64,000 bases of DNA from Paraspadella gotoi (GCA_051294375.1 CM119271.1:5118724-5182723), one strand, 5' to 3'. Counted from the first letter of the stretch, positions 10,770 to 21,720 are shown. Made by a program: numbers and translations. Notes: a model not told the origin generated them from the letters alone.

Positions 10770-11036
10770 GAGCGGTCGATCTGAGATTATAAAGATTGGA
10801 CTTTGATCTTTTGTTTGAAAATACGTAACCATTTTTGAAATTGAATTATTTATAATACTTAAGTACAAACGACGAATTTTTACCCTGAGAATTTTCCATA
10901 TGATGAACTAGGATTTCGATTTACATTTACAGTAGATACTGTTTGTAATGAATTAAACACCTTTGTTACGACTATAAGAAATATATAATTATTGATATTT
11001 ATACAATTAATATAAAAAAACAAAAACATGCAATTA
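10770..11036. repeat. Type A terminal region
   Basis: AT-rich non-coding sequence with ATTTTCCATATGATGAACTA and ATTTACAGTAGATACTGTTT, leading into palindrome P1. It is nearly repeated at 40305-40550 and 44150-44390, each time directly beside a palindrome arm, so it is taken as the subterminal part of the element. Confidence 0.65.
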
Positions 11037-11290
11037 CCCAAAAAATTGGCCACCATAAAAAACTATAGATTAAGTTAAAAATAAATTTGGGTTAAAGGTA
11101 CAATATAAAATTTATGGATTTATCCGAAGAATTAAATGAAGAAGATGACAATTTTTAAAATGTCGTGATGTCAAAAAGGACATTATCGTCATCTTCATTT
11201 TCATTTAATTCTTGGGATATATTTGAAAATTCTATATTGTTCCTTTGTTGAACCAAATTTATTTGGCTCAACAATTTATACGGCGGGAGG
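11037..11290. repeat. Palindrome P1 (type A/A terminal junction)
   Basis: The left arm reads AAAAAATTGGCCACC ... ATGAAGAAGATGACA and the right arm is its imperfect reverse complement, ending in AACCAAATTTATTTGGCTCAA. The arms exceed 100 bases with a short asymmetric centre. All genes on both sides run the same way, which fits head-to-tail joining of elements with terminal inverted repeats. Confidence 0.65.
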
Positions 11291-11299
11291 GTATTGTTT

Positions 11300-12212
11300 C
11301 ACTTTGGTCTTCTTCGGCATCTTCTTCTTCTATTGATATATTTTTTTATTTTAGTTTTTTTTCCTTACTTGAATTAACATTTTTAACATTTTTGAAAATA
11401 ATAATAACAAAAGTTAAAATAAAAACTAAAATCAACAAATTTGCTAATCCGATTGTTGTCATGATCCAATTTGAGCTATGAAAAAGAATAAAAAAAACCG
11501 AATTAAGAAAAACAGAAATATATAATAATGATGATGATGATAACATTTAACAATATAAAATATTCATATTAATTTTTTACTTGTTTTGTTGACTCGTGGT
11601 TGGGTCTGCCGATCTTGTAATTGAATTGGAAGTCGAACTGTGAAATAAAAAAAACGAAAAAAAAAACAACTAAAGATGTACACTTTTAAAAAATGAATAT
11701 AAACAATAAAAAATATGAGAACAACTTTAAATTCATTACTTGTTATTGTACGATATTGTAGACTCCGCCGTCGAAGCCATGGACGCCGCTGACGTCACCA
11801 GTGTTGAGGGCGCCTCTGGTGACGTCATCGGCATGGACGGCGTCGTCTTTGACGCCGGTGACGTCGCCGAGGTAGATGGCATTGACATCGGCGACGTCAC
11901 AGACGTCGATGGCACCGCCGATGGATTCTTAGGGGAGACGGAGATGAGATGAGACCGGGTTCATGGACGAGGAGGAGAAAGGCGGGTTTATGGACGACGA
12001 GACGGAGGACGGGAGGACGTTCGGGGTCGCCGGTGACATCGTTGCCAACGAAGGAAAAATGGTCCATGACGTCACCGACGTGGGATTTACGGACGAAATG
12101 GAGGATGGTGTAGCCGATGACGTCCTTGCCCATGGATGAAAGGTCACTGGCGTATTTGTTGTCACTTTATTCGTCCGTGTAGTTGACGTGCACGTCGCCA
12201 TCGTCGTCGTCC
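11300..12212 (-). CDS. M-type Ser/Thr/Pro-rich membrane protein, copy M1
   Basis: This is a candidate single-pass surface glycoprotein. The N-terminal exon (from about 12201 to 11740) is rich in Thr, Ser, Pro and Ala with TSP repeats. Two introns with good sites follow: donor at 11739 and acceptor before 11637, then donor at 11580 and acceptor before 11475. The last exon encodes a hydrophobic segment (NWIMTTIGLANLLILVF) and a basic tail ending in KEKKLK. A frame change near 11940 separates two Thr/Pro-rich stretches. The gene sits between palindrome P1 and its partner gene P1. Confidence 0.55.
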
Positions 12213-12222
12213 ATTTTCCTTT

Positions 12223-12582
12223 TTAGTTCATCGGTTCAAATGGATTGATAGCGACATGATGGTGGGGTTGAGGGTTTATAAAGGAGGGGAAGATTATTTG
12301 TTGGGCGATGTGGAGGGGTAATAAATGGGAGTTAATTTGAATTAAATGGGGAGGGAAGGTAATGGTTAAAACAGTGGGGGTAAATAAATCATGATAATAT
12401 GCAGTATTATTTAAATGTACAAAGGTGATGGAGAAGCGACGACGACGTCTAGAGGGATGTCTTCCATCTCCATCTCCAATGTACAAGATTTGAGTGGCGG
12501 TGGTGGTGTCGGCCAACTCAAATATTGTGGGTTCTATGATAGAGCTTGATTTGTTGCTTGCGTTGTTGTTGTCGTGTCTCAT
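12223..12582 (-). CDS. M-partner gene P, copy P1
   Basis: A 119-codon frame. The C-terminal half, with FPPHLIQINSHLLPLHIAQQ and ending NPFEPMN, is repeated at 19286, 33163 and, decayed, at 45850, always immediately upstream of an M gene on the same strand. The N-terminal half is Asn/Ser/Thr-rich and variable. I recognise no domain. Short spacing to M suggests joint expression. Confidence 0.55.
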   Translation of the reverse strand: MRHDNNNASNKSSSIIEPTIFELADTTTATQILYIGDGDGRHPSRRRRRFSITFVHLNNTAYYHDLFTPTVLTITFPPHLIQINSHLLPLHIAQQIIFPSFINPQPHHHVAINPFEPMN

Positions 12583-12661
12583 CGGGAAATTGTGTTACCA
12601 GATTTTAAATTCAAATAACAATCAAAACGCTTAACGCGTTTTGAATGTTGTTATTAATCAT

Positions 12662-13740
12662 TTATAGCGTCATTCCTGACGAAGCAGTCAGGTAGGCGGG
12701 CGTCCCAGGTGGTAAACTTGGCATAGTGACCCAAGTGACCAGTGGTAGGGGAGACTCGGGGAGGTTTGGAGAATCATGTGTGGAATGAAAGATGCTGGTG
12801 GGTGGAACCTCTTGATTCATTATGGTGTTGGAGGAAGCAGTGATTGATTGGGTGTCTAGAAGGGGAGGTTCAATTCTACCATTAAGACTTTGCCAGTACC
12901 ATAGCTGAGGAGGTATTCCATAGTCATTTAACCACTTTGCTGGAAATTCATCATCATAGTATTCTTTAATAGTATCCAAATCAAACAATGACCTGATATT
13001 TGTATACATTTCATCTCTTAGCATATAACTGGTAGGGCACTTATGAAAAGTTAAAGGGACATTAATACAGATAGTAGCTCCTTGTTCTTTGTGAATGCTT
13101 AATAGGGCCTGTTTGCTGTCTCTAAGCACATCATCTGCAACTTTTATAGCGCTAGCATAGTTTTTTTCATCTGCATAAATCATGGTCATCAATCGAACTT
13201 TCGCACTCAAGAAGACAATTTTCTCTAAGTCAAAATGTTTAGCTGGTATGAACTCATAATAAGGGATGCAAATTTTTAGCCTTCTGGCTCTTAAACTCTG
13301 TGATGTCACTTAAACAGCTGAACTGACAATAATCTCCTCTTCATTATTTGACTTCCATTTGTATGCTCTGGTTGTGTAGTATTTTTTAAGCTCCTTAAGT
13401 GTCCGTGTCAGTTCTTTTTCAGTGTTATCAGCCCCCTTCCCTTCTACCCATTCTGTTATCCACTGGATTCTACTTTGTCTAATTTCTGGTAAAGTTAATA
13501 ATGACAAGTATACAGATACCACATCAGCACTTTCCTTGTGGAATCTCATCTTTTCCTCTGGTTTTGCCAAATTGACTGCTTCTTCTAGCTGATTCAATAT
13601 TGGGTTTTCATTTAATATATCAATCATTGACCCATCACTCAAAAATATTTCTGCTGTTCTAGCATTTTTCCCTGAGGTTTCAGTGTCCCTTGCTTGGCTG
13701 AGGTGATCATCGGGACCCTGCTCACCTCTTAGCGAAAACC
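12662..13740 (-). pseudogene. Unrecognised ORF with one in-frame stop
   Basis: One frame runs about 360 codons from 13740 to 12662 with a single TAA at 13310-13312. Upstream codons to 13740 stay open, and a Gln/Pro-rich stretch in another frame follows to about 13930, implying a further frameshift. It has charged, helical composition in the first third and a Ser/Thr/Pro-rich C-terminus. It resembles a gag- or nucleoprotein-like layout in general shape only. No copy of it exists elsewhere in the window. Confidence 0.45.
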
Positions 13741-13937
13741 CGATGGCTGAGCTGGAAGTGAAGTGTTGATCGATGGGAGTGGAGGCTGTGGAGTTTGGGC
13801 TCGAGATGTTTCAACCTGGGTGGCCTGAAGTGGAGCTTGTTGGTGCTGGGCACCTTGAGGAGGAGGTTGTGGCTGGTGCTGGGTGTTTTGAAGTGGAGGC
13901 TGTGGGTTGCCCTGTGCCGTTGCAAAAAAAATGTCAC
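13729..13937 (-). pseudogene. Gln/Pro-rich frame upstream of the 12662 ORF
   Basis: Repeated QPPLQ-type codons between 13750 and 13930 give a Gln/Pro-rich peptide ending SGFR at a stop near 13729. It is likely the displaced N-terminus of the downstream ORF and not a separate gene. Confidence 0.3.
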
Positions 13938-14018
13938 AACCGTTACAAACGGATAATTCTGAGGACAAAGTAAAAAAGGAAAAATTGGATATATTAAATA
14001 TGAATGTTAGTAAGAATT

Positions 14019-14522
14019 TTAAAAAGCTTGTAATTTTTTTCGCCGAAAAAAATGCGTAATAAAAAATGCCAAAAAACGCCAAAAAAGACATTTTTCATGG
14101 CCTTTTTTTCTTTGGAAAACATGTACCGTGGTAGTAAGTATGTTAAACGTATGGAATAATAATAATAACGAAAGAGGGCAGAAGTAAGGTCGTTTATACC
14201 GATCGACTGACCAACCGACGAAAATCTGAAAACCAAGGGGGGAAAAGGAAAAAAAACTCATGAGTGTTTGTTTTTTTTCGCTTTTCCCCCTTTTTTTTCG
14301 CCGTTTAAAAGAAAAGAGAGAGAGAGAGAAAGAGATAGTAACTAATATTACTACTACGAATAACTTAGCTTTTTTCGCCGGCACCGCGCATCGTGGTCGT
14401 CCACCCCACCCCGTCCCATCTTCTTCTTGGCTTCGGGGTCCATTTTCTTTGTTCGGACATGTATTATTCCAAGGGAGAGAGAGTCGCATTTTTATAGGCA
14501 AAATTTTTTTTTTATCTCTCAC
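14019..14522 (-). CDS. Possible small membrane protein
   Basis: A 167-codon frame contains a strongly hydrophobic segment (LFVVVILVTISFSLSLF) followed by basic FKRRKKRGKSEKK. The rest is low-complexity and may be spurious. It lies downstream of the pPolB remnant at 15.3-17.3 kb, as a different small membrane protein (50896-51258) lies downstream of the other pPolB. No homology is recognised. Confidence 0.3.
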   Translation of the reverse strand: MRDKKKILPIKMRLSLPWNNTCPNKENGPRSQEEDGTGWGGRPRCAVPAKKAKLFVVVILVTISFSLSLFSFKRRKKRGKSEKKQTLMSFFSFSPLGFQIFVGWSVDRYKRPYFCPLSLLLLFHTFNILTTTVHVFQRKKGHEKCLFWRFLAFFITHFFRRKKLQAF

Positions 14523-14602
14523 TGTGGTGGTGAAAAAGATTGGTTAACGAGAGTAGGTAAAAATGGTGGTTTTATTAAAAAATTAATGAAAAATTGTTAC
14601 GA

Positions 14603-15079
14603 TTACCACCACCGAGTATCGATAAAAGTCAAGAAAATAATAGTTTTTTTCGTTCGCTTTTTGGATGGACAAAGAGAGAGAGGTCCCGCCACAGCGACAG
14701 CTGCGTCAGACGCTGCTAAAAAGTTACTTTCTGCTGGATCGTCGATCCCTCCTGGCTCCTCGTTGTCACGCTCCTCTTCTTCTTCCATTATTCGGAGGGG
14801 AGAGAGAGAGTTCCACGAGGGTGGATAAGTGTCATCGTCGTCGTCCTGCTGGGCCCTTCTCGTCATCCACGTCGTCATCGCCCCGTCTTTTCGTCGTCCC
14901 TCGTCGTCGTCGTCTCTCTCCTCCTCTCTTCGGCGTCCAAGATAGCCGCGGCTCGAAACGCCAGATGATGGTTCAAGGGGAGGGAATAATAAGGACTCAG
15001 CCAGAAGCGTTTGTCCTGTTAGTAATATATATAAATATATATAAATATCTATATATAAATATAAACAAAAAAAATTCAA
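14603..15079 (-). CDS. Possible acidic protein downstream of pPolB copy 1
   Basis: A 158-codon frame rich in Asp, Glu and Arg (for example MEEEEERDNEEPGGIDD). Its N-terminal 20 codons come from an AT microsatellite and are probably not coding. The opposite strand is also open here, so the call is weak. Confidence 0.25.
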   Translation of the reverse strand: MNFFCLYLYIDIYIYLYILLTGQTLLAESLLFPPLEPSSGVSSRGYLGRRREEERDDDDEGRRKDGAMTTWMTRRAQQDDDDDTYPPSWNSLSPLRIMEEEEERDNEEPGGIDDPAESNFLAASDAAVAVAGPLSLCPSKKRTKKTIIFLTFIDTRWW

Positions 15080-15294
15080 CTACTAACTTTGAAATTGCTG
15101 AGGGAAATTTTTTCCAATTCGACCTTGAACATGGAATATCCGACCGTTCTAAATTGAGTTAGTCTGTGTCGTCTGGGCCTGTCATGACTCAAGACGTCTT
15201 CGAACAAGTCTGTCGTTATAATAATAACAATGATATTTACATAGTACTACATAAATGTAAATCTCTCTCTCTCTCTAAAAACCGACCTGTATTC

Positions 15295-17340
15295 GTCAAA
15301 CGTTGAGCCACCAATCTCTTGGTTATTCCCTTACATCTGGCGCTTTTTTTGACGACGACGAGCCTCTTATCATCGTCATCAACTCCTCCTCAAAGGGCCA
15401 GGTCCTGGCGACGTATCCGTCGGGATCCCCAAAAGTGGCCAGAGTTTCCAAGGAATAACATTTTGGCTTGAGGGATACGCATTTGTACAAAAATCCGGCA
15501 CCGGACTCGTCTGTTATTTTAAAAAATGAAATGAAATAAAGTAAAAGGGAAAAAGGGTGAAAGAGAGAGAAAGAGAGTGAGAGAGAAAGAGAGAGAGTGA
15601 GAGAGAAAGAGAGAGAGAGAGAGAAAAAAAGATTTTTTTCTTTCTCGCACCTTTTAAACAACTGAGTCGATTCCTGTTATAATCCCTCCACAGACGTAAT
15701 AAAGGCATCCTGTCCTTATTTTCCAACCAATATGGATGAGTTTCTTTGGGACTATAAATGATATAATTATATATTGTACCAATTTCATAATATAAATAAT
15801 CTAATAATGATAATTCAATAATCAATTATTATTATTTATTAGTCTTTAACGTCCAAAATGAAACATAGATTGGCCCAATCGCACCAAAACGAAGCCAGTC
15901 GGCTCTCGTATCGAAAAGCCAATACAAACGAATCCTAAATTATTATTATTTATTAAGTAGAATATTAATCCCCAAAAAAATCGGCTCATCGTGTCATTTT
16001 ACTGTAATCTCACGATCACGTCGGTCCTTGCTTTGTTAAATACTCTTCTTAAATTCATTTGGAAAAATAAAATATTGTGAAATTTTGAATTTTCCAATAT
16101 GATACCTGGATAATTAATTAATTGATTAATTAATTGAATAATTAAATAATTTCTGCGGTAAATAAAATACCTCCGACCATTATCGGTTTGTTCAAATTTT
16201 GAGACATTGCTTTACCTATAATGATAATAATAATAATAATCCAAAATGAGTTTATCCTGCTGCCGCCGCATCGCAATAATCGTGACCCATCGACTCATCG
16301 AGTCGTCGGGTCTCTCGAGTCGCGACTATATACTTAGTAACTAAAGCCTACCCCCCTCTCCCTTCAAGGTGAGTACTATCGCAAATCGATCTCGGTACTC
16401 GAATAGTCGCGAACCGAGGGCGTCACTCGATGAGCCAAGGTGCCATGATTAAAGAATAAAGTTGGTAAACATATTATCACGATGATAAAAATACATAGAG
16501 ATTGGTAAAATCTTGATAAATTAAATGTGTGCTGCCATCGTCCTCAGACGATAAAGGATCGAAGCCCACTTCGCGATTATTGGCAACGGCGTAGCGCTCA
16601 GAAACTTCGCATATGCCTCCGCGAATCATGCGATTGTACGTTAAATACTGAAGGGAATCGGCTTTGCTAAATAATGGGATTTCCACCTTGGTCAAGGACA
16701 GAAAAATGTCGAGACTGATTCCTGCGAAACAGTAATAGTGGGTCGGCGAAATGCCGTGAAGTTTTATCGTGTTTTCTATAAAGTATTCGAAAACTGCTTC
16801 TAAGGTCAAAGTGTCTATCGTATTGTAAAATAGAATTATTTGACCAAAGTTGCTAAAGTTGAACATACGATAGATGGCGAGTGTTTTTTCGTAATCTTAT
16901 CGACTGCAAACTTCCTTGGACATATCGTCGGTAAATTCCTCGATGAACGGAAGGTTGGGATCGCTCAAACGGTCCAACGAAAATGCCGAATATGGCATTT
17001 TTATTTTTTGTAAAATTTGCATAAAATTTTGCCCTTTAGCTTCCCCATAAGTTTCCACCTATGACCTATGACTACACGATTCTACGGCGATGTTCATCTG
17101 TACATCGGAATCTCCCAAAACCCTTTCTACACACTGGTGCCATCTATCGAAATTTTCCCCTAATAGTTCTACGCTAAATCTATTGAAGAATGATCTGTAA
17201 CCTAATAAATTTATTAGGAAATCTTCCCCCTCTTCCCAATTACTAAACTCTACCTTACTCAGAATTTTATATGATATAGTATACATTTCAAATATATCCC
17301 ACATAAGAGAGTAAGAAAAACCGGTAGAAAAATGTATCAT
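15295..17340 (-). pseudogene. Protein-primed family B DNA polymerase, decayed copy 1
   Basis: Homology blocks in order: 17340-17059 (N-terminal part), 16980-16477 with the exonuclease-type YNTIDTLTLEAVFEYF and the IRGG plus YQDFTNLY region (motif A), 16230-16190, 16110-15975, 15945-15840 starting DSFVLAF just after the motif C intron, 15775-15665, and 15510-15300 with CVSLKPKCYSL. An in-frame TAA interrupts at about 16900. The stretch between motif A and the NKPI block is replaced by unrelated sequence, so motif B is gone, and a frameshift lies in an A run near 15340. The family replicates linear genomes from a terminal protein. Confidence 0.82.
16250..16465. repeat. Insertion inside pPolB copy 1
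   Basis: This GC-richer stretch with palindromic CGACTCATCGAGTCG and CTCGAGTCGCGAC strings replaces the central polymerase block present in copy 2. It has imperfect inverted ends (GTGACCCATCGACTCATCGA against CATCGAGTGACGCC). It may be a small transposon or a rearrangement scar. Confidence 0.4.
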
Positions 17341-17344
17341 GTTG

Positions 17345-17560
17345 AAAAACTGTTAGTCCGGTTAAGTCACATACTGTAGAAACGGGGTCCGATTCAAACA
17401 CACTTTGTCTTTTATTTCTTTCTCGCTATCTCTATCTCTCTTTTGATTTTCTCTCGCTATCTCTCTCTCTCTTTTATTTGAACTCGGCGAACTCGTTGAA
17501 GTCGAGATAAGAGATCTTGAGATCTTTTTTTGAGTTTGATCTTTTGTTTAAATTATTGAG
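17345..17560 (-). promoter_or_regulatory. GA module upstream of pPolB copy 1
   Basis: On the minus strand this block precedes the first methionine of the polymerase fragment. It contains GTCCGGTTAAGTCACATACT, AACGGGGTCCGATTCAAACA and CGCTATCTCTATCTCTCTTT. The same block occurs inverted at 24170-24300 and again at 36140-36290. Its position suggests a promoter or packaging-type signal; this is inference. Confidence 0.45.
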
Positions 17561-17679
17561 TTACTTAAGTACATCTACAAACCAAGGTATAATTATATTA
17601 TCTTTTGTTTAAATTTTCTTTGACTCGAATTTTCTTTGACTCGAATAATCTTTTTAAGTACAATCTTTTAATTACTCTC

Positions 17680-17725
17680 TCTCTCTCCTCTCTTCTCTTT
17701 CTCTCTCTCTCTCTCTCTCTTTTCT
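17680..17725. repeat. CT microsatellite
   Basis: A (CT)n tract within the AT-rich subterminal region. A homologous, shorter tract is at 36400-36430. Confidence 0.8.
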
Positions 17726-17809
17726 CGATCTTTCTCTCTGTCCATTTTTGCACGTGAATCACACCTGATTTTTGAAAATGGATTTGAGGATTTGAGTAAA
17801 TACAAACAT

Positions 17810-18005
17810 TAAACATTTTGATGTCAATCGTATCTAAAAGCTTTTTACAATGCTTATCAGGATTGTTTGATTTGAGATTTAACAGTAGTTACTTTTTTAG
17901 ATTTAAAAAAATTAAGATATAATATCGTTAAAATGAGTATATTAAATTATAAAAAAAAACAATGACACAAAAAATAAATGAATGATTAATTAAATATATC
18001 AATTA
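17810..18005. repeat. Type B terminal region
   Basis: AT-rich sequence with AAAAGCTTTTTACAATGCTT, TCAGGATTGTTTGATTT and an ACAGTAGTTACTTTTTTAG string, near-identical at 28325-28523 and 36535-36730. It always borders a type B palindrome arm. Confidence 0.65.
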
Positions 18006-18247
18006 TTTAAAAAATTAGCCAGCGTAAAAAACCCGTGATTTTATTTAAAAAATAAGAAAATTTTTAAAATTAAGGGAAATATTGAATTAAACGATTTAAG
18101 AGAAAGAATTAATTAAAGAGAGCTGGTGATGTCGAAAAGCACATCGTCATCACTTCGTTTAATTCTTCTCCAAATGTTTAACTCAATATTTCCTTTTAAA
18201 TTAATTTGGCTAATCGGGGGTTTTTGATGCTGGCTAATTTTTTGGGG
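18006..18247. repeat. Palindrome P2 (type B/B)
   Basis: The outer ends AAAAAATTAGCCAGCGT and GCTGGCTAATTTTTT are inverted. The inner arms carry GGAAATATTGAATTAAACGA and its complement around a centre with GATGTCGAAAAGCACATC. The arms are about 110 bases. Confidence 0.65.
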
Positions 18248-18301
18248 GAAGGGATAAAAGATGAGAACATATTTACATTGTGGGTTGCAAGGGGGGGAAA
18301 T

Positions 18302-19260
18302 TTATTTCCTCTGGTTCTTCCTCTTCCTGTTCTTCAACCAAATATTTGACGATTTTAATTGTCTTTTTTCTTTTACATTTTTCTTTACCATTTTAAAATA
18401 ATAATAATGAAACTTAAATACATAATTTAAAATCATCAAATTACCCAGAGAAAGAGTTATTAACATCCAGTTTGTTGAAGACTTGGACACTGGGGATGGG
18501 TAGGATGAGCTGGAGGAGGAATTTGCAATCGAGGTCGCCTGTGACGCAGATGACGTCGCCGGGGTCGATGATATCGACATTGTTTTGTTTACCGGCGACG
18601 TCATAAACGTCGGCGGCCTAGACGAGGTCGGTGTAGTTGTATCCGTTTGCACCCTCGGGGACGACGCCGAGGGTGCTGAAGATGCCGGGTCTTTTGATGT
18701 GTTACTTGTAGATTTCGGCGACGCCGGAGCGGTGCTGCTCAACGGCGCCGACGAAGAACTTGGCGCCGACGAAGAACTTGGCGCCGGGTCTCTTGATGTC
18801 CTACTCGGCGACGCCGGAGCGGATGTGCTCAACAGCGCCGACGAAAAACTTGGCGACGCCGGAGCGGTGCTGCTCAACGGCGCCGACGAAGAACTTGGCG
18901 TTGGGTCTCTTGATGTCCTACTCGCCGACGCCGGAGCGGATGTGCTCAACGGCACCCACGAAGAACTTGGCGACGCCGGAGCGGATGTGCTCAACGGCGT
19001 CGCAGCTTTCGAGGTGGCGGACGAAGATCTTGGCGACGCCGGAGTGGTTGTCTTTATCGGCGCCGAAACCCTTGACACCGCAGACGAAGTATTTCCCAAC
19101 GCAGTTGTGCTTAACGGCGAGGTTGTTGTAGTTGAGGTGGTTGACGCCGGAGCGGGTGACGTGCTCAACGGCGTCCAAGGTGATGACGACAACGGCGCCG
19201 GAGCAGATGACGAGCTCAATGGCGCCTGTGTTCGGGACGTCGTCGTCGTCCATGACGACG
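18302..19260 (-). CDS. M-type membrane protein, copy M2
   Basis: About 305 codons, overwhelmingly Ser, Thr, Ala and Pro, in tandem repeats such as LSTSAPAS and TSRDPTPSSSSAP, then NKTMSISSTPATS with an N-glycosylation site. A hydrophobic segment near 18470-18390 and a basic tail (KMVKKNVKEKRQLK) follow. This is the layout of a mucin-like type I membrane protein. No ATG lies in frame at the N-terminus: a nearby ATG (19240-19242) is in another frame, so the start is unresolved. Confidence 0.6.
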
Positions 19261-19285
19261 TCGCCGATGATTCTTTTTTAATAAT

Positions 19286-19583
19286 TCATTGTGGTAAAAA
19301 AGGGTTAATGGGGACGGAATGAGAATAGATTGAATAAACTGGGAGGGGAATTTGATTAGCAACGTTAAGAGGTAATAAATGGGGGTTAAGATGGACGAGG
19401 TGGGGTGGGAGGTGAATATGATAGATCGAGGGGATGAGTAATGTAAAATGGTAAGCTGTATTGTTAAGAACGGACAATATGGGGTGTTTTGGTTAAAAAT
19501 AATTATCGCTCGGGTTATGATTTGGGAATTGGATTTTGAATTTCATCATTGGATTCATAAGCGGAATCGGAGTCTGAATCCAT
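19286..19583 (-). pseudogene. M-partner gene P, copy P2
   Basis: The start MDSDSDSAYESN resembles the MDSPSDSDYGSDD start of copy P4. A stop follows at about 19517, and the conserved PPHLVHLNPHLLPLNVA block continues in another frame to 19286. It is therefore broken or mis-sequenced. Confidence 0.5.
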
Positions 19584-19589
19584 GTTGAA

Positions 19590-19937
19590 GGTTATGAAAA
19601 AATTTTTTAGTTTAGAAAAATGAAATAACAAAAAAGTGAAAACGAGGAAGAGGAAGAGACAAAATAAAAACAATGAAAAGAGACTTTCATCTTGTTTTTT
19701 TTATGATAAAGAAAAAAAACATTTTTTGGTATTTCATTTTTTTATTTTATAAAAATAAAAACTGGGTATAATTATATTAACAATAATAATGAATGAACTT
19801 ACTTTTTGGAGTCGTAGTTTTTTTTGAATGCTGCGTAAAATGATGCACTTTTGACGGGTTTAATTGACCCGAAGTAAGAGAAAAGAAGAAGACAAAAAAG
19901 AACAAAAGTAAAATGCATTTTAATAATGGGATGAAGA

Positions 19938-19980
<43 letters not shown>

Positions 19981-20715
19981 GAAAAAAAAGTTAGGTTAGG
20001 TTAGTTTTAAGTTAGGTGAAGAAAGAAAGGAAGGAAGGAAGAGACGCGAGGACAAAGTGCAAAGTAGAAAAATGAAATGAGATAAAAAGATTTCACAATG
20101 AATTGAAACTTAAAAATATTAAAAAAATTGGAAACTTCTTATCTATTTTTTTGTGTGATTTTAAGATATGACGAAAAGACTCTCTCAAAATTCATCTTGT
20201 TATTTTTAATAATAAAAAATAGAAAAGAAAAACTCTTTTTTAGTATTATACTTATGTTTAACAAAATAATTTTTAAATGTGTAAAACTGTATGAGAACAA
20301 ACTTACTTTTGATGACGTAAATGATTTTGTTTATTTTAAGCGAATGAAGCGGTGAAGTCGAAAAGGGTTTTACTTATTTTTTAATTAATTAATTAATATA
20401 AAAAGAAAAAAGAAAAGAAAAATTGAGTTTTATTTTTAGTTAGTATTAGAAATAAATAAGGAAAAATATGAGAGTGAAAGAAAAATGCAAAAAAAATAAA
20501 AAGAGACAAAAGACGCAAAGAAAAATGTAAAGCCTTTTTTATTTTTTTGTTATTTCAAGATCTTTACCGGGAAAAATTTTTGTCATTGTCGTTGTTGTTG
20601 TTAATGCACTTATCGATTAAATGGTAAAAAGATTTTTTGATTGATAAGGATTGTTCACAATTTGCCGGGTCTAACACTCCCCCCTAAGACCCCTAGCGCC
20701 CACTCTCATTTCATC
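19590..20715. other. Intergenic AT-rich stretch between P2 and the RING gene
   Basis: Contains a GA microsatellite (19940-19985), a repeated string TTTGACGGGTTTAATTGACC near 19850, and AT-rich low complexity. An open frame at 20128-20355 has AT-rich codons and no homology, and I do not call it. Related sequence follows copy P7 at 46110-46400, so this belongs to the element. Confidence 0.5.
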
Positions 20716-20719
20716 CAGG

Positions 20720-20727
20720 TATAAATA
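20720..20727 (+). promoter_or_regulatory. TATA box of the + strand RING gene
   Basis: TATAAATA lies 70 bases before the ATG at 20790. The homologous site TATAAAAG (33556-33563) is 58 bases before the ATG of the related exon at 33614, which supports function. Confidence 0.5.
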
Positions 20728-20789
20728 AAATCAATTTTTCCAGACTTCTACTTTCGCGGGCAACAGAAAAAACTTTTTTTACCTTCAAA

Positions 20790-21334
20790 ATGAACGGAGA
20801 ACACATTTGCATTTGTAACATCTGCCATTTAGGTTTTAATAAGACTAATAAACGTTGCATTGGATGCGTTCAAGGTTTGAGTTAATTGATAAATATATAA
20901 AATTATTTTTTTTGAATAAATTTAAATTATATAACTGTTTTGCAGGACATTTATATTGTAAGGAATGCATTGATAAATTACAAAATTTATTCAACGGACC
21001 CATATCTCTTATGTCCACTTTGTAAAACACCTTTTGAAAAGGTGTGTAAAAACTGCGGCAGTTTTGTCTATCAACTACAAGTTTATAATCACGAAGTTGA
21101 GGATTGCTCAGAGTATATCGCCCAGTTAAAAAAAGAGAATAAAGATTTGAGGTAATTAAAACAAATTATTATATAATTGATAGGTTAAATATTTTTGTTA
21201 TATTTTTTTGAAATTATAATCTTTAAGAGAAAAATTGGAAAAGATTTTTCAACGACAAAAAGAAAAAAGAGACAATCGTTTGAAAAAACGCTATCGCCGA
21301 GAAGAAAAAGAAAATGGCAACTCAAAGTTCTAAC
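20790..21334 (+). pseudogene. RING-finger protein gene with frameshift
   Basis: Exon 1 (MNGEHICICNICHLGFNKTN) supplies the first zinc ligands, and an intron ends at TTGCAG near 20945. Exon 2 gives HLYCKEC, then after a one-base shift near 20995, CPLCKTPFE, completing a C3HC4-type RING, followed by KNCG and a charged coiled coil. A further intron (21154-21227) leads to a Lys/Glu-rich C-terminus ending at 21333. RING proteins usually act as E3 ubiquitin ligases. The shift near 20995 may be real decay or an assembly error. Confidence 0.6.
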
Positions 21335-21720
21335 AAAAGGTAAGAAAAAAGTTATATGAAAAGGTTATGGTTAAAACTTTAAAAAATATCTTTTGTTGAT
21401 TTTATTTTTTATTTTTTTTATTATTTTATTTATTAATATTTAAAAAAAATAGCGATGAATATTATTAAAATATTTTTTTTTAAAAAAAGATGGGCCGAAG
21501 ACTTGGAGGAAGACGAGTTCGAGATCGTTCAAATGGGTTCGTCTTCTCCAATCTGTCGGAGCTCAACAACATCAACAGCATCAGCTTCGTCAGAGATATG
21601 CAAATAAGATAGGTTTTTATGTGTCTTTTAAAAAAAACAGATATGACAATGCTCCGTCGGGGAAACGAGTGATGATTTCTCACAAGCGCGAGGAATCAGG
21701 TATAATTTTAAAATGATATT
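21315..21720 (+). other. Acidic exons between RING gene and gene E
   Basis: MATQSSNK at 21316 reaches a donor at 21340. An acceptor before 21490 continues in phase with WAEDLEEDEFEIVQ and a Ser/Thr-rich stretch to a TAA near 21607. Another possible exon follows an acceptor near 21641. A decayed homologue is on the minus strand at 35780-35975. The splicing to gene E is unresolved. Confidence 0.35.

Noticed and set aside
18585-19322. A 245-codon + strand frame rich in Asp, Val, Gly and Ala
   Set aside because: It is the antisense shadow of the M2 Ser/Thr/Pro/Ala repeats; splice sites, membrane segment and homologues all support the minus strand. The same holds for + strand frames at 29510 and 40793.
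20128-20355. 75-codon + strand frame
   Set aside because: Composed of AT-rich codons in an intergenic stretch, with no counterpart in the homologous region after 46110.
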